Source: Candidatus Dadabacteria bacterium
GTDB taxonomy: Bacteria; Desulfobacterota_D; UBA1144; Nemesobacterales; Nemesobacteraceae
Assembly (NCBI GenBank): GCA_022822065.1
Contig: JAJECI010000008.1
Span: 53,254 to 117,253, forward strand
Reading direction: 5' to 3'
DNA length: 64,000 bases
The notes beneath the pieces are model-generated. The model saw only the letters and a program-made list of their open reading frames with translations, was not told where the DNA came from and made no database searches. A program made the translations under genes and the position numbers. Positions 27,840-35,752 of the stretch are shown one piece after another. Numbering within the stretch: the first letter of the stretch is position 1; each line of letters starts with the position of its first letter.

Positions 27840-28148
27840 AACTGAATCCTCCTTACCCCAGCGGCGTGGTCACATATGGATATGGACACGGAGGAAATCA
27901 AGGATACACGACACTGGAATTAAATAATATTCGCAGTATTATAGACTATAGATCATTTTAATAAAAGTAGTGTTCGAAATTTTCTGCAAATTTTTGAATT
28001 CAACCTCCGGTCTTGTGCAATATACACCAGATTTGACTATATATCGGGCAGGGTATACAATTTCTGTGTTACGAACCATGATCGTAGGCCTTGTATTTCT
28101 TGTACTCATTACCGCGCCACGGATTCAGATTGAAGGAGGCGACGGCTG
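27840..28148. other. Divergent promoter region between reductase and P450 genes
   Basis: 309 bases without a gene. It is AT-rich and holds the strong P450 promoter with the ACCAGATTTGACTATAT motif (28026-28042) and a GGAGG ribosome site (28134-28138) before the P450 start. No clear promoter for the reductase was found by eye, though an AGGAGG sequence lies just before its ATG. Confidence 0.6.
28033..28061 (+). promoter_or_regulatory. Sigma-70 promoter of the GPP34-P450 gene
   Basis: TTGACT, 17 bases, TACAAT: near consensus. The -35 box is part of ACCAGATTTGACTATAT (28026-28042), identical over 17 bases to the element before the LolA-like gene. The expected transcript start is near 28068, giving an ~80-base leader. 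Confidence 0.65.
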
Positions 28149-30167
28149 ATGAATGACCCTATTGAGAGCCAGCAACTGAGTTTGCTCGACGAGTTCATAT
28201 TGATGCTCCTCGACGAGGAGAGTGGCTACTTTTACCAAATAACCGCCCACAAAATGAACTGCGCCATTATCGGCGCGGCACTTGCGGAACTCTCTCTGCT
28301 TTCCCGTATCGACACAGACGTTGAGTCACTTCTCCTTCTGGACCCGACAGAAACGGGCAACCCCAGCCTGGACCTAATTCTTAAGGAAATCGTCGATGAG
28401 CCAGTTAAGCACAACGCCCAATACTGGATTGAAAAGCTCTTCCCCCATGCGGAAACAATCATTGACTTGACATTAGACAATCTGGTTACTTGTGGAATTC
28501 TGGAACATCACGAGGGTGATTTCTGGACAGTGGCACCTGGCAAACTGTACGCGGATGCAGACGGCGACGATGAAGATGCAAGTTTAGGTCAGTTCATCAG
28601 AACCAGAATCGGCAAAGACATCTTTTCAGACGACATTCCGCATCCGCGAGATATTATCATCATTTGCCTGATCGAAACATGCGATATCTTTCCCCTAATG
28701 TTTAAGCTCGACAAAAAGGCGGAAGAACGGATCGAGCTTATCTGCAGGATGGACCTCATCGGCCGTTCAATGGCGGATGCGGTCGAAGAGAACATCAACA
28801 ATCCGCTGCTTGCAACTTCTCATCTGAGCAAAAAAATCCCCCGCATTCCGCTTCATCGGCTACTGTTTCATCCGCACGCCCGTACTGGGAACCTCCCAGC
28901 ACTCTTTGCAGATTTGACAAAGCAGTACGGCCCAGTCTTTGAGATCGCTCCTCCTTTTTCAAAGCCGAATATTTTTATTTCCGGACCGGAAGTAAACCGC
29001 TGGGTACGTCGACACGGACGGAAGTACCTGACATCCAAGAGCCTCTTTGGCGACTTTGAGAAAGTGTATGGGGCGGTAGGCATATTACCTGCCCTGGATG
29101 GCGCAGACCATTTCCGGTATCGCAAAACCATGACCTCAGCCTATTCCCGCGGGAGACTGGAAGAGCAGCTGGACCTGGCCTACAGCAAGGCTCGCGAATA
29201 CATGGCAAATTGGAAAGTGGGCGAAAGCTATTCTGCAAGGGATCTGTGCCGAAAAATGATTAACTCTCAGACGTCGCATTTAATGATGAACGTTGATACG
29301 CAGGATATCATGGACGATATAATTGCCTACAAGGAGCGGGCGCTCACCACCCATCTCTTAAACATCCTGCCAAAATTCATGCTGAAAACACCGGGAATGA
29401 AACGCAGGGCCAAGGCAATAGGCACGTTGATGGAGCGGGTACAAAGTGTCCATACAGCTGCCCAACGGGCCGGTTGTCCGCGAAACTTTGTGGATGATCT
29501 CCTAAGCCTCCATGCGAACCACCCGCTATTGATGCCCGAGTCGAATCTGAATTTCGCTGTATCGGCAATTGTGCTTGCCAGCATGTACCTGGGTGACGGC
29601 TTTAACTTCGCCCTTTATGCCATGGCATCACAACCTGAGCTTTACGGCAAAATTCAAAGTGAAGCCGACGCACTGTTTTCAAACGGTGATCCAGTCGGAA
29701 AGGACTTCTCTCCAGCCAACATGGAAATCACCGATCGCTTCATCAGTGAATGCTTTCGGGTGTACCCGGTTGTTCCGATGTCTATGCGTGCCGTTGTGAA
29801 TACGTTCACGGTCGAGGGCTACGAAATACCGCGGGGGGTCAGAGTAAGCATTGCACAAACCGCCCCGCATTATATGGAAGACTGCTTCCCGGATCCCTTC
29901 TCATTTGATATCGACCGCTACCTGTCGCCTCGCAATGAGCATAGAAACCCCGGATACGCCCCATACGGACTGGGCCCGCACACGTGCCTCGGCACCCGAT
30001 GGATGACACTTCATCTGGCTGTCAACCTGTTGATCATAGCGCATTACTTTACTCTTCGCGTATACCCCGAAGACTATAAACTTGGGATCTCCGCGTTTCC
30101 ATCAATGAAACCAGACAAGAAGCTTAGATTCCGTATAGCCGAGCAGAGACACGAACTGCCTATCTGA
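28149..30167 (+). CDS. GPP34 (GOLPH3-like) domain fused to a cytochrome P450
   Basis: 672 residues. Residues ~8-230 match the GPP34/GOLPH3/Vps74 family (LSLLDEFILMLLDEESGYF, then GAALAELSLLSRID and LLLLDPTETGNPSLD), a fold that in eukaryotes binds phosphatidylinositol-4-phosphate and in bacteria mostly has unknown roles. Residues ~240-665 are a cytochrome P450: K-helix ExxR is Glu534-Cys-Phe-Arg537, PERF-like DPFSFDIDRY, and heme loop YGLGPHTCLG with ligand Cys613. The I-helix oxygen-activation motif is atypical (YLGDGFNFA, lacking the usual acid-Thr pair). No signal peptide. It is not CYP51-like in its B' or I-helix signatures. The lipid-binding domain may dock the P450 on membranes holding its substrate (inference). 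Confidence 0.87.
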   Translation: MNDPIESQQLSLLDEFILMLLDEESGYFYQITAHKMNCAIIGAALAELSLLSRIDTDVESLLLLDPTETGNPSLDLILKEIVDEPVKHNAQYWIEKLFPHAETIIDLTLDNLVTCGILEHHEGDFWTVAPGKLYADADGDDEDASLGQFIRTRIGKDIFSDDIPHPRDIIIICLIETCDIFPLMFKLDKKAEERIELICRMDLIGRSMADAVEENINNPLLATSHLSKKIPRIPLHRLLFHPHARTGNLPALFADLTKQYGPVFEIAPPFSKPNIFISGPEVNRWVRRHGRKYLTSKSLFGDFEKVYGAVGILPALDGADHFRYRKTMTSAYSRGRLEEQLDLAYSKAREYMANWKVGESYSARDLCRKMINSQTSHLMMNVDTQDIMDDIIAYKERALTTHLLNILPKFMLKTPGMKRRAKAIGTLMERVQSVHTAAQRAGCPRNFVDDLLSLHANHPLLMPESNLNFAVSAIVLASMYLGDGFNFALYAMASQPELYGKIQSEADALFSNGDPVGKDFSPANMEITDRFISECFRVYPVVPMSMRAVVNTFTVEGYEIPRGVRVSIAQTAPHYMEDCFPDPFSFDIDRYLSPRNEHRNPGYAPYGLGPHTCLGTRWMTLHLAVNLLIIAHYFTLRVYPEDYKLGISAFPSMKPDKKLRFRIAEQRHELPI

Positions 30168-30348
30168 CGTGCCGCGGTCCCTGAATACGTTGACGCGGCG
30201 GGAATCGAATTTCAGCTTTGCCCTACGGAAGACTGTGTGGGTTCGTCAAACGTTTCGAGGCTCGAGGAACAGGAATGTCCTAGTCGATCAGGACGCATCC
30301 GTCGTGCTCGTCGGGCTTACTCCTAATGCCTGTTCACCCTTGCGTTAC

Positions 30349-30364
30349 ACCCGGTTGACCGGGT
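30349..30364. other. Short GC-rich palindrome
   Basis: ACCCGGTTGACCGGGT, two 7-base arms with a 2-base centre, in the 262-base gap between the P450 and FAD-protein genes. It could be an operator or a small hairpin. No T-run follows. Confidence 0.35.
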
Positions 30365-30429
30365 TATAACGGGGAAGTAACATAAGAGGCCATGATACCA
30401 GCTATGAATGAAACGGGAACGCCGGGAGA

Positions 30430-31785
30430 ATGAGAAAGGTTGCAATTATCGGCGGCGGAGTATCCGGGTTGGGAGTGGCTTGGGCTCTGCACCGACATCC
30501 TGATCTGTTCGAGTTCCGAATTTTTGAAGCCCAGTCTCAGCTTGGTGGCAATGCCATAACAGTTGACATGCCACAAGACGATGGAACCTCGATCCCGTTT
30601 GATATTTCCGTTACCGCGTGCATTCCATCTGCGTACCACCATATGGTGCTGTTCATGCAGCAACACGGTATTGACCTGCTAGACACCAAATTCAACTACA
30701 GCGTAAAGTACCGCGGCGAAATCTATGCGCACGATTTCGACTCAGACATCAGGAGCCAGCTGCAGCCGGAAATTGCCAAGTTCCAAAAACTCCTCAAGCG
30801 TCTCAAGTGGTTCGGTCGACTCAACCACTCCAGATCCCGATTGCTCAATGCTCTCAATCCATTCAATTACATCAGCATGGGAGCGGTTCTCAACTGGGGC
30901 AGGTTCTCTGGAGAGTTCAGGTACAAGGTTCTCAAGCCGATGTTCGTCAATTTTCTGATGGCAACAAATGTGTTCGACATGCCCGCGTCCCTGTTTGCCA
31001 GGTACCTGGAGTTCTTTGATATAGAAACCGCAACACCAATGCAAACATGGGAGATGGGTACGCGGCGTATATACGAGGAAATGTCAGCCGGATTTCGGGA
31101 CAGCATATACCTCAACAGGCCCGTGAAGAAAGTGTATCGGCGCGCGGACAGCGTGGTTATTGAAGATGAGAACGGAACCACGGAGACATTTGACGATGTG
31201 GTCTTTGCTTGCAACGCGAACCAGACATTGATGATTCTGGACAATCCGACCAGACTGGAGAGCTTCCTTCTTTCTTCGATTCGTTACGAGAGCGAATTGC
31301 ACAACCATACGATTGTCCATTCGGATGCCTCGGTCCTCCCGGACAACGAGGTCAAACCCCTCGAAACCCGGAGCAACCACATTGAACAGTACGGTGTGAG
31401 ACCGGACAACTATGAAATCACCTACATCATGCACAACCAGCAACCCTGGGCAGAGAAATCGGACAAGCCATGCCTGGTGACCTACAACCCGATCAGTCGT
31501 ATCAACGAAGAAAAAATCGTAAAAAAATGGTGGTTTCAGCATATCGTACACGATGTGCCTCACATAGCCTTTCTGGTTAGTCTGTTCGGTTTCGTTCAGG
31601 GAAGGAGAAGAACCTGGCACTGTGGCGCCCATACTCTGATCAACAGCCAGGAGACATGTTTCGTTTCCGGCCTCGTCACGGCTAGACAGATCGGAGCGGA
31701 CTATCCGTTTCAGGATTCCGAAGCGAGAAAGTGGTTTAACTTTTACGGACGCATGATGTACGGCTGGCGCTTCAGAAAGGCGTAA
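30430..31785 (+). CDS. FAD-dependent oxidoreductase, COG2907-like
   Basis: 451 residues. The N-terminal Rossmann motif VAIIGGGVSGLGVAWAL binds FAD, followed by a Glu/Gly-rich loop EAQSQLGGNAITVD. The last part (WHCGAHTLINSQ, SGLVTARQIG) matches COG2907/amine-oxidase-like proteins. Family members often lie beside lipid-modifying enzymes such as cyclopropane fatty acid synthases; their reactions are mostly unproven. Here a redox step on the same lipid as the P450 and Rieske enzymes is plausible. It is 262 bases after the P450 on the same strand. It does not resemble DHCR24-type (FAD-linked oxidase) sterol reductases. Confidence 0.83.
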   Translation: MRKVAIIGGGVSGLGVAWALHRHPDLFEFRIFEAQSQLGGNAITVDMPQDDGTSIPFDISVTACIPSAYHHMVLFMQQHGIDLLDTKFNYSVKYRGEIYAHDFDSDIRSQLQPEIAKFQKLLKRLKWFGRLNHSRSRLLNALNPFNYISMGAVLNWGRFSGEFRYKVLKPMFVNFLMATNVFDMPASLFARYLEFFDIETATPMQTWEMGTRRIYEEMSAGFRDSIYLNRPVKKVYRRADSVVIEDENGTTETFDDVVFACNANQTLMILDNPTRLESFLLSSIRYESELHNHTIVHSDASVLPDNEVKPLETRSNHIEQYGVRPDNYEITYIMHNQQPWAEKSDKPCLVTYNPISRINEEKIVKKWWFQHIVHDVPHIAFLVSLFGFVQGRRRTWHCGAHTLINSQETCFVSGLVTARQIGADYPFQDSEARKWFNFYGRMMYGWRFRKA

Positions 31786-31827
31786 AACAGCCCTGGTATA
31801 TCGGTCCCTACGAGGTGCGGCAAGCCG

Positions 31828-32610
31828 TCAGTAGTCGTCATCGTCGTCGTCATCGTCGTCGGATTCATTAAGCCTATTTAGGGCCTCGAGCGCTTCGGTG
31901 TGCAGTATCCGTCCGTAAGCGTCCTTGGCCGGCAACTTGATGGCGCGCATCAGCAGGTCCCGGGCCTTCTCCCTGTATCGAAAATCATCCAGCGCCATCA
32001 GGCCGAGCGCGTATTGCAGGGGCACATATTTCTCATTGGGAGCCAGTGCAAGAGCCTTTTCGAAGGAGGAAATGGCATCCTTTTTCCGCGCACCGTAAAC
32101 GGTGCGGGCCATGAACGAACCCATTGCGCCAACCAATTCCGAGTGCCACCGCCCCAGGCTGAGATGTGCTGCCACCAACTTGGGATTAAGTCGAAGCGCG
32201 TTTTCCGTGGATTCGCGTATTTTTTCCGCCTCGCCCGCTGCTTCGAGCACCCCGACAGTCTCGGCACGCCGTCCGATAGTACGCGCCAGCTGCAGATGGG
32301 CCTCCGCATTTTTGGGGTCGGAGAGAACCGCCTTTCTCGCCAGCGCTACGGCACGCTCAAGCAACGCTTTCTTTTCGCCTTCTCCGGCGATGTAGTGGGC
32401 GTGAACCGACAGCGACTCTGCGGACAACGCGAACCCCTGTGAAGTCCCGAGGCCCTCACTGATCCGGGCCGCCTCAGTGAATCGCCCCTGTGCGTAGGCC
32501 GCCCTTGCCTGATCGATAGTTTGTGCGTGGGCGACGCCGATCAGGGACAAGGCGCATACAAAAAACAGGCAGACCGCGTTAACCGGATGGTGTCTGTTCT
32601 GACTTTTCAT
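31828..32610 (-). CDS. Exported TPR-repeat protein with poly-Asp tail
   Basis: 260 residues: signal peptide (AVCLFFVCALSLIGVAHA) then helical tetratricopeptide-like repeats (for example AYAQGRFTEAARISEGL, SDPKNAEAHLQLARTIGR, LNPKLVAAHLSLGRWHSEL). The C-terminus has nine Asp in a row before a final Tyr, encoded by an imperfect GAC/GAT repeat. TPR proteins serve as protein scaffolds; in the periplasm they can help assemble envelope machines. It is convergent with the FAD gene. A role in the lipid pathway is only suggested by position. Confidence 0.83.
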   Translation of the reverse strand: MKSQNRHHPVNAVCLFFVCALSLIGVAHAQTIDQARAAYAQGRFTEAARISEGLGTSQGFALSAESLSVHAHYIAGEGEKKALLERAVALARKAVLSDPKNAEAHLQLARTIGRRAETVGVLEAAGEAEKIRESTENALRLNPKLVAAHLSLGRWHSELVGAMGSFMARTVYGARKKDAISSFEKALALAPNEKYVPLQYALGLMALDDFRYREKARDLLMRAIKLPAKDAYGRILHTEALEALNRLNESDDDDDDDDDY

Positions 32611-32906
32611 TCAACGATTCCAGAGTATTTGGGGTTTGCCAAAAAAATCGAACTTTAGGACACAGTGTACCAACTGCATGAGTTATGTTCAAACGTCAGC
32701 ACCGCACATTGGTAACGAGGGAGTCAGGGACCGGGTTCTTCCGTTCAAATCCGTATCAGCCCAGATTTCTCACAAAAGAGGGGTAAAAAAGGCTGCTGTT
32801 CGTGTTATAATCAAGTTATCTCAACACACTACACTACAATTGACTATACATACCCTGCGTAATCAGGTAGATAATTCTTGATTTAATGATTTAAGGTAGG
32901 TTCTAA

Positions 32907-34064
32907 ATGGAAAACGGCAGAATCCGAATTTTGGTTGTCGATGATGAGATAGATTTAGAACAGCTTATGCTGCAGAGAATGCGGCGTGAAGTTCGCCGTG
33001 GTCGTTACGAATTCGAATTCGCGCACAACGGCGTAGAAGCCCTCGAATGTCTACGCAAAGACAACGGGTTTGATATTGTACTGTCCGATATCAACATGCC
33101 CGTCATGGACGGATTGACATTATTGGCACAGATACCGGAGGTTGACCCTGATATTCGTGCCGTAATGGTCTCCGCATACGGCGATATGGAAAACATACGG
33201 ACTGCCATGAACCGTGGGGCCTTCGACTTCGTTACCAAGCCGATAGACTTCACGGACCTGAAGACTACAATCGAACGTACGATTGAAAACCTTACTCTCT
33301 GGCGTAAAGCGCTGAGTACGCGCGACAAGCTTGTAGCTCTCCAGAACGAGCTCGATGTGGCACGGAACATGCAGCAGGACATTCTTCCGAAATCCTTTCC
33401 GACTTCTACGGCATTTGATCTGTACGCGAGCATGGTTCCAGCCCTTTCCGTAGGCGGCGACTTTTTCGATATCTATGAATTTAGCGATGGCCGGGTCGGC
33501 ATTGCAATAGCTGATGTGTCGGGCAAAGGAGTGCCCGCGGCAATGTTCATGATGGCCAGCCGTACACTGCTGAAGGCTTGCGCAGCAAATTCGGCTTCTC
33601 CGGGCGCTGTGCTGGAACAGGTAAATACGATGTTGTCGGAGGACAACGATGCCATGACATTCGTAACCCTGTTATATGGCATTTACGATCCTGAAACGAA
33701 AGAATTCGTGTACGCAAACGGCGGACATAATCCACCAGTCATTCTCAAACCGAATCTGACAACTGAACTGCTGGAAGCGACGGGCGGAATTGCCTTGGGT
33801 GTGATGCCGGATTTCAAATATCAGGAAAATACAGTCACCCTTGATCCGGGTTCCATGATTGTGTTTTACACTGACGGAGTAGTGGAAGCTGAAAAAGAAG
33901 ATAAGGAATTATTCGAAATGGACAGGTTTTGCGAAATTCTCCAGGGCGGCACTTTCAACGACGCCAAGGAAGTTACGAACGAGGTATTCAACAAGGTCAA
34001 GGAATTCGCTGGTGAAAACCCGCAATCTGACGATATAACCTGTCTTGTTCTGCAAACCACGTAA
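32907..34064 (+). CDS. Response regulator with PP2C-type (RsbU/SpoIIE) phosphatase output
   Basis: 385 residues. Receiver domain 1-125 with the acidic pocket VVDDE and phosphoacceptor Asp61 in LSDINMP. A coiled linker follows (LVALQNELDVARNMQQDILP), then a PPM/SpoIIE phosphatase with the metal motifs SVGGDFFD, DVSGKGVPAA, YANGGHNPP, FYTDGVVEA and SDDITCLV. It would dephosphorylate a STAS anti-sigma-antagonist once activated. It overlaps the kinase gene by one base (TAATG). Confidence 0.93.
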   Translation: MENGRIRILVVDDEIDLEQLMLQRMRREVRRGRYEFEFAHNGVEALECLRKDNGFDIVLSDINMPVMDGLTLLAQIPEVDPDIRAVMVSAYGDMENIRTAMNRGAFDFVTKPIDFTDLKTTIERTIENLTLWRKALSTRDKLVALQNELDVARNMQQDILPKSFPTSTAFDLYASMVPALSVGGDFFDIYEFSDGRVGIAIADVSGKGVPAAMFMMASRTLLKACAANSASPGAVLEQVNTMLSEDNDAMTFVTLLYGIYDPETKEFVYANGGHNPPVILKPNLTTELLEATGGIALGVMPDFKYQENTVTLDPGSMIVFYTDGVVEAEKEDKELFEMDRFCEILQGGTFNDAKEVTNEVFNKVKEFAGENPQSDDITCLVLQTT

Positions 34065-34498
34065 TGGGCAAAGACGGTAGGATGCAAGCTTCACGTACGT
34101 TGATAGTTCCCAATCGGATGGAAGAAATCCAAACGATTGCAGTGGCGCTGGAGGAATTTTGCGAACAGCAAGATTTCCCCCCCGAAGCGTTGTTTCACAC
34201 ACAGCTCTCCTTAGAGGAGATCTTCACCAACGTGGTCAGTTATGCGCATGATGATGATCAGGAACATGAAGTGGAAATTATATTTTCGAGGGAAGGTGAG
34301 ACCATAACTGTTGAGATACTGGATGATGGGACTCCCTTTAATCCGCTAGAAGACGCGCCGGAGCTTGATGTAGAAAGTTCGCTTGAAGACCGCGGTATTG
34401 GTGGAGCAGGAATAAGGCTGGCAAAGCAACTGATGACGGAATTGCGCTATCAACGCAACAGTGCCCGTAATCATCTGACTATGATCAAGAAGATTTAG
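34064..34498 (+). CDS. Anti-sigma-factor-type serine kinase (RsbW-like HATPase)
   Basis: 144 residues, a single GHKL ATPase domain: N-box LEEIFTNVVSYA, G1 box DDGTPFNP and the GIGGAGIRLAK lid. In partner switching such kinases phosphorylate a STAS protein and bind a sigma factor or other target. The start ATG overlaps the stop of the phosphatase gene, so the two are translationally coupled. The cognate STAS protein is likely the one encoded at 38009-38368. Confidence 0.9.
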   Translation: MGKDGRMQASRTLIVPNRMEEIQTIAVALEEFCEQQDFPPEALFHTQLSLEEIFTNVVSYAHDDDQEHEVEIIFSREGETITVEILDDGTPFNPLEDAPELDVESSLEDRGIGGAGIRLAKQLMTELRYQRNSARNHLTMIKKI

Positions 34499-34503
34499 CA
34501 AAA

Positions 34504-35742
34504 ATGCAGGCCTTAAGCAGACTATCTCTCAAAAAAGTGGTTGCCGCTTTAATAGTTGCAATACTGGCAAGCACAGCATCAGGGGAAGCCCAGGAACAAA
34601 CACACGCCGTGCCGGGCGTATACAGTGATCGTATTGTCTTCGGGCAGTCCGCCGCCTTCAGCGGTCCGGCCAGCGAGCTTGGTAAAGGCATGCAAGCCGG
34701 CATTCTTTCCGCGTTTAAAGAGATTAACGACCGAGGTGGCATTAACGGACGTCGCCTGGAACTGCGATCAATGGATGACGCATACGAACCGGAAGCGGCA
34801 ATTGTAAATACGCAGCGACTGATTGGCGAGGGTGTTTTCGCACTCATCGGTGCAGTTGGTACTCCCACCTCCAAAGCTGCGGTACCTGTCGCGGAGGAAC
34901 ACGATGTACCCTACATAGCGCCTATGACCGGCGCAGAATTCCTGCGTGGCGAAGAACGCCGGACAGTCATCAATCTTCGGGCTTCGTATTATCAAGAAAC
35001 CGAGGAGATGGTAGAACGATTGACGGCTGATCTCGGAATTAATCGCGTCGCCATTCTCCATCAGGATGATTCATTCGGCAATGCCGGTTTACAAGGGGTC
35101 CTTCTTGCCCTTGAGCGTCGCAACCTCTCTGCCATCGGAACGGGGTTATTTCCTCGCAATACTGTCGCGATAAAGACGGCGCTTCTTGATTTGCGCGCCA
35201 CCAGACCGGAAGCTGTGATTATTGTTGGTCCCTACAAGCCAACCGCGACATTTATCAAGTGGGCACGCCACATCGGCATGAATTCCGTTTTCATGACACT
35301 TTCTTTCGTAGGCAGTAATGCCTTGGCAAGCGAACTGGGCGATCAAGGGGCCGGAGTCCTGGTTACGCAGGTGGTTCCTTTTCCAACCGGGAACACGATA
35401 CCTGCTTCCGCTTCCTATCGCACTGCACTCAAGGCGTACGACCCGGTGGCGAAACCCGGATTTATATCGTATGAAGGATATTTAGCGGGGCGTTTGGCTA
35501 TCCATGTCGTAGACCGTTGCGGCAAGCAGGTTGACCGCAATTGTATTGATACGGTGCTGCGGACTGGCAACGACATTAATTTGGATGGCTTCACCCTGCG
35601 ATATAGCAAGAATGATAATCAAGGTTCGGACAGCGTGTTCTTGACGATTATTGGTCCTGATGGTCAATATACGTCACTCACGTCTCTAACCTCCACGACG
35701 ATACTGACCGACGTTTTGCATATGCGAAAGACGTTGAATTGA
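34504..35742 (+). CDS. ABC-type branched-chain amino-acid-like substrate-binding protein
   Basis: 412 residues with a signal peptide (ends near ASGEA) and a Peripla_BP_6/LivJ-type bilobed domain (VFGQSAAFSGPASELG, EINDRGGINGRRLEL, GAVGTPTSKAAVP). No permease or ATPase gene is nearby. It is placed between the RsbW-like kinase (5 bases) and a histidine kinase (10 bases), so it probably works as the periplasmic sensor feeding the kinase rather than in transport (inference). Ligand unknown. Confidence 0.9.
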   Translation: MQALSRLSLKKVVAALIVAILASTASGEAQEQTHAVPGVYSDRIVFGQSAAFSGPASELGKGMQAGILSAFKEINDRGGINGRRLELRSMDDAYEPEAAIVNTQRLIGEGVFALIGAVGTPTSKAAVPVAEEHDVPYIAPMTGAEFLRGEERRTVINLRASYYQETEEMVERLTADLGINRVAILHQDDSFGNAGLQGVLLALERRNLSAIGTGLFPRNTVAIKTALLDLRATRPEAVIIVGPYKPTATFIKWARHIGMNSVFMTLSFVGSNALASELGDQGAGVLVTQVVPFPTGNTIPASASYRTALKAYDPVAKPGFISYEGYLAGRLAIHVVDRCGKQVDRNCIDTVLRTGNDINLDGFTLRYSKNDNQGSDSVFLTIIGPDGQYTSLTSLTSTTILTDVLHMRKTLN

Positions 35743-35752
35743 GATAAGCGGA

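Noticed and set aside
28149..30167. P450 as CYP51 (sterol 14-alpha-demethylase)
   Set aside because: The CYP51 B' and I-helix signatures (such as GQHTS) are absent and the I-helix is atypical, so only a general P450 call is justified.
30169..30369. 66-codon ORF after the P450
   Set aside because: Composition and context look non-coding; it lies in an intergenic gap with a palindrome.
30430..31785. FAD protein as DHCR24-type delta24-sterol reductase
   Set aside because: DHCR24 is an FAD-linked-oxidase (PCMH-type) fold; this protein has a GxGxxG Rossmann start and COG2907-like ends.
32840..32876. Fourth copy of the island promoter motif before the response regulator
   Set aside because: TTGACTATA is present, but the ACCAGAT part is missing and no -10 lies at proper spacing; considered chance.
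32636..32881. 81-codon ORF before the response regulator
   Set aside because: No ribosome site and no protein-like features; probably promoter/leader DNA for the signalling operon.
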